Below, piece after piece: positions 60,761 through 64,000 of a DNA stretch of 64,000 bases; positions within the stretch are counted from its first letter, which is position 1; every line of letters starts with the position of its first letter. The stretch is from positions 1 through 64,000 of the forward strand of contig DATKBT010000021.1 of assembly GCA_035546295.1 (NCBI GenBank). The letters run 5' to 3'. Origin of the DNA: DATKBT01 sp035546295. GTDB lineage: Bacteria > Acidobacteriota > Thermoanaerobaculia > Multivoradales > Multivoraceae. The position numbers and the translations under genes are program-made. Below the pieces are notes generated by a model. It did no database searches. It was not told the DNA's origin and saw nothing but the letters and a program-made list of their open reading frames with translations.

Positions 60761-62169
60761 GCCGGTTCCTCCGCGTGCAGCACCGCTCGCGCGTGCTCTT
60801 CCTCCTCGACCTCGCCCTCGCGCACCTCCCATGCAGAGACGATCGGGAAGAGCTGGACGAACCCGAAGTAGAGGAACGCGAACAGGCCGATTGCGCCGAC
60901 CGTGATGGCAATCTCGACGCCGCTCGGCACGTAGCTCCCGACGGTATTGGCGAGGCGCGTCACCGACAGCGACGGCACCACGATCAGCAGGCGCTCGAGC
61001 CACATGCCGACCACGACCCCGAGGCCGACCAGCGCGATCGGCAGCGGGCGGCGACCCCAACGGAAGGGCAGGACCGCCAGCGGGATCACCCCGTTGACCA
61101 GGACCATCGTCCAGAACGCCGGCGCCAACGGACCGTGGAACAGCTCGTGGTGGACGCGGGCCTCGGCGAGGTCGCCGCCGTACCAGGTCGTCAGATGCTC
61201 CGAGAACGTGAAGTAGATCCAGAGCAGGGTCATGGCGACGAACAGGAGCCCCAGCTTGTCGAAGACAGCATTCGTCAACACGTGTCCCAGCCGCAGGCCG
61301 CCGCGCAGCAGCGCCATGGCGAGCAGCAGCATGGCGATCCCGGAGTAGATGGCGCCGACCACGAAGTAGGGGGCGAAGATGGTGCTCTTCCAGCCGGGGA
61401 CGCGCGTCATCGCAAAGTCCCAGGAGACGATGCTGTGGACCGACACCGCGACCGGGATGATCGCCACCGCCAGGATGCGGATGCCCCAGTCGAGCGCCCG
61501 CCACTGATGGTGGGTCCCGCGCCAACCGAGCGCCAGGATCCGGTAGAGGCGGGCGAGCAGCGGGTGCGTCCGGGCGTAGCGGTCACGCAGCAGCGCGATG
61601 TCGGGGATCAGCGGCAGGATCAGATAGAGCATGCTGCCGGTCAGGTAGGTGAAGATCGCCACCAGGTCCCACTGCAGGGGGGAGCGGAAGTTCGGCCACA
61701 GGTTGCGATAGTCGTAGATCGGCAGCATCCGGTAGAACAGCCACGGCCGCCCCATGTGGATCAGCGGGAAGAGGCCGCCGATCATCAGCGCGAAGACCGT
61801 GATCGCCTCGGCGCAGCGGGTCAGCGGACGCCGCCACTCGGCGCCGGTGACGCGCAGGATCGCCGAGATCAGCGTCCCCGCGTGGCTGACGCCGATCCAG
61901 AAGACGAAGTTGACGATGTAGAAGCCCCAGAAGACGGGACGGTTGATGCCGGCGACCCCCAGGCCGCTGCGCGCCTGGTAGCCCCAGGCGACGAACAGCA
62001 TCAGCACCAGCAGCCCGCTGATCGCGCTCCCGATCAGCAGCCTCGGACGCACCCCGACGAGCTCGAGCACGGAGCTCGATCCCGAGATCGGCCGGGATGC
62101 CGGCTCGGTCGGCGCCCCGGTGACGGATGGCGCCGGAGACGCGGCCGAGGCCGGACCGGGCTCAGCCAT
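60757..62169 (-). CDS. actC: NrfD/PsrC-type quinol-interacting membrane protein (ActC-like)
   Basis: 470 residues with about ten membrane segments. NrfD landmarks: NRPVFWGFYIVNFVFWIGVS, LFPLIHMGRPWLFYRMLPIY, and HSIVSWDFAMTRVPGWKSTI, which is characteristic of ActC/PsrC quinol-site proteins. It would oxidise menaquinol or another quinol and pass electrons to the iron-sulfur partner. Its start overlaps the ferredoxin stop by eight bases within the poly-Glu-encoding microsatellite. N-terminal ~35 residues are Ser/Pro/Ala-rich. Confidence 0.9.
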   Translation of the reverse strand: MAEPGPASAASPAPSVTGAPTEPASRPISGSSSVLELVGVRPRLLIGSAISGLLVLMLFVAWGYQARSGLGVAGINRPVFWGFYIVNFVFWIGVSHAGTLISAILRVTGAEWRRPLTRCAEAITVFALMIGGLFPLIHMGRPWLFYRMLPIYDYRNLWPNFRSPLQWDLVAIFTYLTGSMLYLILPLIPDIALLRDRYARTHPLLARLYRILALGWRGTHHQWRALDWGIRILAVAIIPVAVSVHSIVSWDFAMTRVPGWKSTIFAPYFVVGAIYSGIAMLLLAMALLRGGLRLGHVLTNAVFDKLGLLFVAMTLLWIYFTFSEHLTTWYGGDLAEARVHHELFHGPLAPAFWTMVLVNGVIPLAVLPFRWGRRPLPIALVGLGVVVGMWLERLLIVVPSLSVTRLANTVGSYVPSGVEIAITVGAIGLFAFLYFGFVQLFPIVSAWEVREGEVEEEEHARAVLHAEEPA

Positions 62170-62965
62170 CCTCCCCCTCCTCTTCCTCTACCTCTTCCTC
62201 TTCCTCTACCTCTTCCTCTTCCTCTTCCTCTTCCTCTTCCTCTTCCTCTTCCTCTTCCTCATCCTCATCCTCATCCAGCGCGAACGCCCGACCTCGCAGG
62301 TAGGCGACCGCGGGATCCGTGCCCAGGTCTCCGAGCAGGTGGAACGCGCGGTCGCTGCGCCCGAGCCGCGAGACCTCGCTCTCGGGGTCGTCGCGGTCTC
62401 CGAAGGTGATCGCGCGGGTCGGACACGACTGCGCGCAGGCCGGCCGCACGTCGCCGTCGGCGAGCTCGCGGTTCTCGGACGCCGCGTCGTCGCGGGCCTC
62501 GTGGATCCGCTGGATGCAGAAGGTGCACTTCTCCATCACCCCGACGGGACGCACGCTGACGTCGGGGTTGAGCTGGCGATCGAGCGGCTCCGGCCACTCC
62601 GGGTCGAACCAGTTGAAGGTGCGCACCGTGTAGGGGCAGTTGTTGCCGCAGAAGCGGGTCCCGATGCAACGGCTGTAAACCATCGCGTTGAGACCCTCCT
62701 CGTTGTGGTAGGTCGCATAGACCGGGCACACCGGCTCGCAGGGAGCTGCGCCGCAGTGCTGGCAGAGCACCGGCAGGAAGCGGACGCGCACGTCGGGAAA
62801 GTCGCCCTCGACGTAGCGCTCGAGGCGGAGCCAGTGCATGGTGCGCCCCTTCGCCGCCTCCTCCTCGCCGACCCAGGGCACGTTGTTCTCGGCTCCGCAC
62901 GCCACCACGCAGGCACCGCAGCCGTTGCAGCGGTCGGTGTCGATGACCATGCCCCAGCGAGTCAT
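62162..62965 (-). CDS. 4Fe-4S ferredoxin-type subunit (ActB C-terminal-like) with poly-Glu tail
   Basis: 267 residues. Four [4Fe-4S]/[3Fe-4S]-type cysteine motifs: CNGCGACVVAC (13-23), CQHCGAAPCEPVCP, CIGTRFCGNNCP and CTFCIQRI with CAQSCP. This matches the iron-sulfur half of ActB and of PsrB/DmsB proteins. The last ~40 residues are Asp/Glu only apart from a few Val and Gly, encoded by a hexanucleotide microsatellite. Its ATG overlaps the stop of the MopB-like gene (ATGA), so ActB is split in two here. Confidence 0.9.
   Translation of the reverse strand: MTRWGMVIDTDRCNGCGACVVACGAENNVPWVGEEEAAKGRTMHWLRLERYVEGDFPDVRVRFLPVLCQHCGAAPCEPVCPVYATYHNEEGLNAMVYSRCIGTRFCGNNCPYTVRTFNWFDPEWPEPLDRQLNPDVSVRPVGVMEKCTFCIQRIHEARDDAASENRELADGDVRPACAQSCPTRAITFGDRDDPESEVSRLGRSDRAFHLLGDLGTDPAVAYLRGRAFALDEDEDEEEEEEEEEEEEEEEEEVEEEEEVEEEEGEDG
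62169..62275. repeat. CCTCTT hexanucleotide microsatellite encoding poly-Glu
   Basis: Around 17 hexamer units with a few variants (CTCATC near one end). On the minus strand they give a run of about 30 acidic residues at the ferredoxin C-terminus and extend to the start codon of the NrfD gene. Confidence 0.9.
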
Positions 62966-64000
62966 CCGCGCTCTCCCTCTGCCGCTTCCGGGGCCGCCCC
63001 GGTCTGCTCACCCGCGCCCGGGCCACGTGACTTCGGCACGTGCGGTCGCCAGCCGCGCGGGATCTCCTCGGGCCGCCGCAGGCCGCGACCATAGACGGCG
63101 CTCCGACTCGCTCCCGGGATCCTGGCCACCGTCACGACGACGTCACCGAGCGCCGCGACCCCGACCCCCTCCACCTCTCCGGCGGCCAGGAGGTGGAGGT
63201 CGGCGCCGCGATCCCGCGCGAACCGCCCGCGCCCACCGCCGCCGCCGAGCGGCACCGACACCGTCCCGGGACGAGCCGCGGGCGTGACGAAGGCGACGGC
63301 CTCGATCGAGGCGGCTTCGATCGAGGAGCTCGCGGCTCCGGCCGGCTCGACCGAGAGCCGCACCCGATCGCCGGTCTCGACGCCGAGGAGATCGGCGTCG
63401 GCCGGAGCCAGCTCGGCCCAGCTCGACCACATCACGGTCGACATCGGATCGGGCAGCTCTTGCAGCCAGGGACGGTTGGCCATCTCCGCGTCTCCCTTGA
63501 CCGAGACGAAGGGAATCAGGCGGAGCGCCGCGTCCTCCGAGCTCGGCGGCCTGGCCGACGCGGGATCCTCGAGCACCGCCACCGACGGCACCGCCCCGCC
63601 GCGCGCGAGCGCGCTTCGTGGACGCGCCATCCTCGCCTCCTCCGCGCCAGCCGACTCGGCTTCGCCCGGGCTCTCGGGCCAGAAGCCGGCGTCGAAGGCC
63701 CGCCGCTGAGCCGCCCGGTCGTCCTCGGCGACCACCGCCTGCACGAGCTCCTCGAAGCCCGACCAGGGCAGCTCGACCGCGAGGCGGTCCTGTGTCGCAG
63801 CGATCGCGAGCGCGAGATCGCCGGGGTGCCGCGCCTCTCCCAGCGGCTCGCGGACCGGCTGGGCGAGCGAGATCGCGACCCCAGCCGGTCCGGCCTGGGG
63901 TGTGGTCGCGACCAGACGCTCGAGGTCGACCTGGGCCGGCAGCACGAGCTCGGAGGCGAGCGCGGTGTCCGACCACGACGAACCGAGGGTCACGACGTGA
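62962..64000 (-). CDS. MopB-like subunit (ActB N-terminal-like), partial
   Basis: C-terminal ~345 residues of a gene that runs off the window edge (the frame stays open to 64000). HVVTLGSSWSDTALASELVLP near the edge is typical of the MopB fold (mid-protein), and NRPWLQELPDPMSTVMWSSW followed by LGVETGDRVRLSV is the C-terminal molybdopterin dinucleotide-binding-type domain, as seen in ActB where no molybdenum is bound. The linker contains Ala/Ser-rich and Gly-rich stretches. Other molybdoenzyme large subunits are possible, but the DUF3341 and NrfD neighbours favour an ACIII-like complex. Confidence 0.82.
   Translation of the reverse strand, partial: HVVTLGSSWSDTALASELVLPAQVDLERLVATTPQAGPAGVAISLAQPVREPLGEARHPGDLALAIAATQDRLAVELPWSGFEELVQAVVAEDDRAAQRRAFDAGFWPESPGEAESAGAEEARMARPRSALARGGAVPSVAVLEDPASARPPSSEDAALRLIPFVSVKGDAEMANRPWLQELPDPMSTVMWSSWAELAPADADLLGVETGDRVRLSVEPAGAASSSIEAASIEAVAFVTPAARPGTVSVPLGGGGGRGRFARDRGADLHLLAAGEVEGVGVAALGDVVVTVARIPGASRSAVYGRGLRRPEEIPRGWRPHVPKSRGPGAGEQTGAAPEAAEGERG

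Noticed and set aside
62120..63094. Plus-strand open frame with a long Phe-Leu run
   Set aside because: It is the mirror of the poly-Glu microsatellite and the ferredoxin gene; the minus-strand reading has clear Fe-S motifs and operon context.

Overview
The window is about 64 kb of very GC-rich bacterial DNA, tightly packed with genes that often share a start/stop overlap (ATGA or GTGA). Several things point to an Acidobacteriota-like, respiring, proteolytic bacterium: a PadR regulator next to an acidobacterial-type duplicated ABC permease (ADOP); four CRTAC1-type FG-GAP/ASPIC-UnbV secreted proteins; an ECF sigma factor overlapping a Ser/Thr kinase; several secreted peptidases; and an alternative-complex-III-like module. 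The phylum is inferred from gene content only; no rRNA or tRNA gene was recognised.

Layout. 1-334: dispersed repeat elements. 335-7482: a translationally coupled minus-strand run of three CRTAC1-like proteins and a large TPR protein. 7789-9865: a small secreted protein divergent from a DUF3179 protein. 9823-14992: an operon of a CRTAC1-like protein followed by a catalytic and a non-catalytic M16 peptidase subunit. 15249-16916: ABM-type monooxygenase and acyl-CoA dehydrogenase. 16930-19439: NodU/CmcH carbamoyltransferase, SxtJ-like and DUF5989-like membrane proteins. 19519-23883: a 1454-residue single polypeptide joining an N-terminal BrxC/PglY-like P-loop ATPase to a C-terminal PglZ-like alkaline-phosphatase domain, divergent from a TPR gene only 17 bp away; this is the most interesting locus. 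25058-28145: PadR regulator and ADOP permease. 28207-31843: arsenate reductase, GNAT acetyltransferase, Ser/Thr kinase with DUF4384-like tail and ECF sigma factor. 31985-37704: small membrane protein, S9 oligopeptidase, TPR protein and divergent M61 peptidase.

37712-48215 is a housekeeping/accessory mix: ornithine cyclodeaminase-like protein, PLP decarboxylase, PafA-like phosphatase lipoprotein, exported RidA, short asparaginase, ASCH protein, cyclophilin, ChbG/YdjC deacetylase and an amidase-fold protein lacking two of three catalytic residues. It is interrupted at 38723-39143 by a decayed AAA ATPase fragment and a second copy of the dispersed repeats. 48312-54819 holds a large LRR/Calx-beta secreted protein, a cytochrome c-copper monooxygenase fusion, a DUF6503-like protein and a cysteine-dioxygenase-like enzyme. 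55100-58885 carries two coupled cation:proton antiporters separated from a PII-like gene by a three-unit, ~210-bp tandem repeat array with a conserved hairpin. 59020-64000 has a Ser/Thr kinase and the distal part of an ACIII-like operon (MopB-like protein, partial, then ferredoxin, NrfD, DUF3341).

A recurring oddity is short tandem repeats (12-bp or hexanucleotide) placed exactly at gene ends, encoding repetitive termini (EEVI, QREG, poly-Glu) or a signal-peptide core (LLSS).
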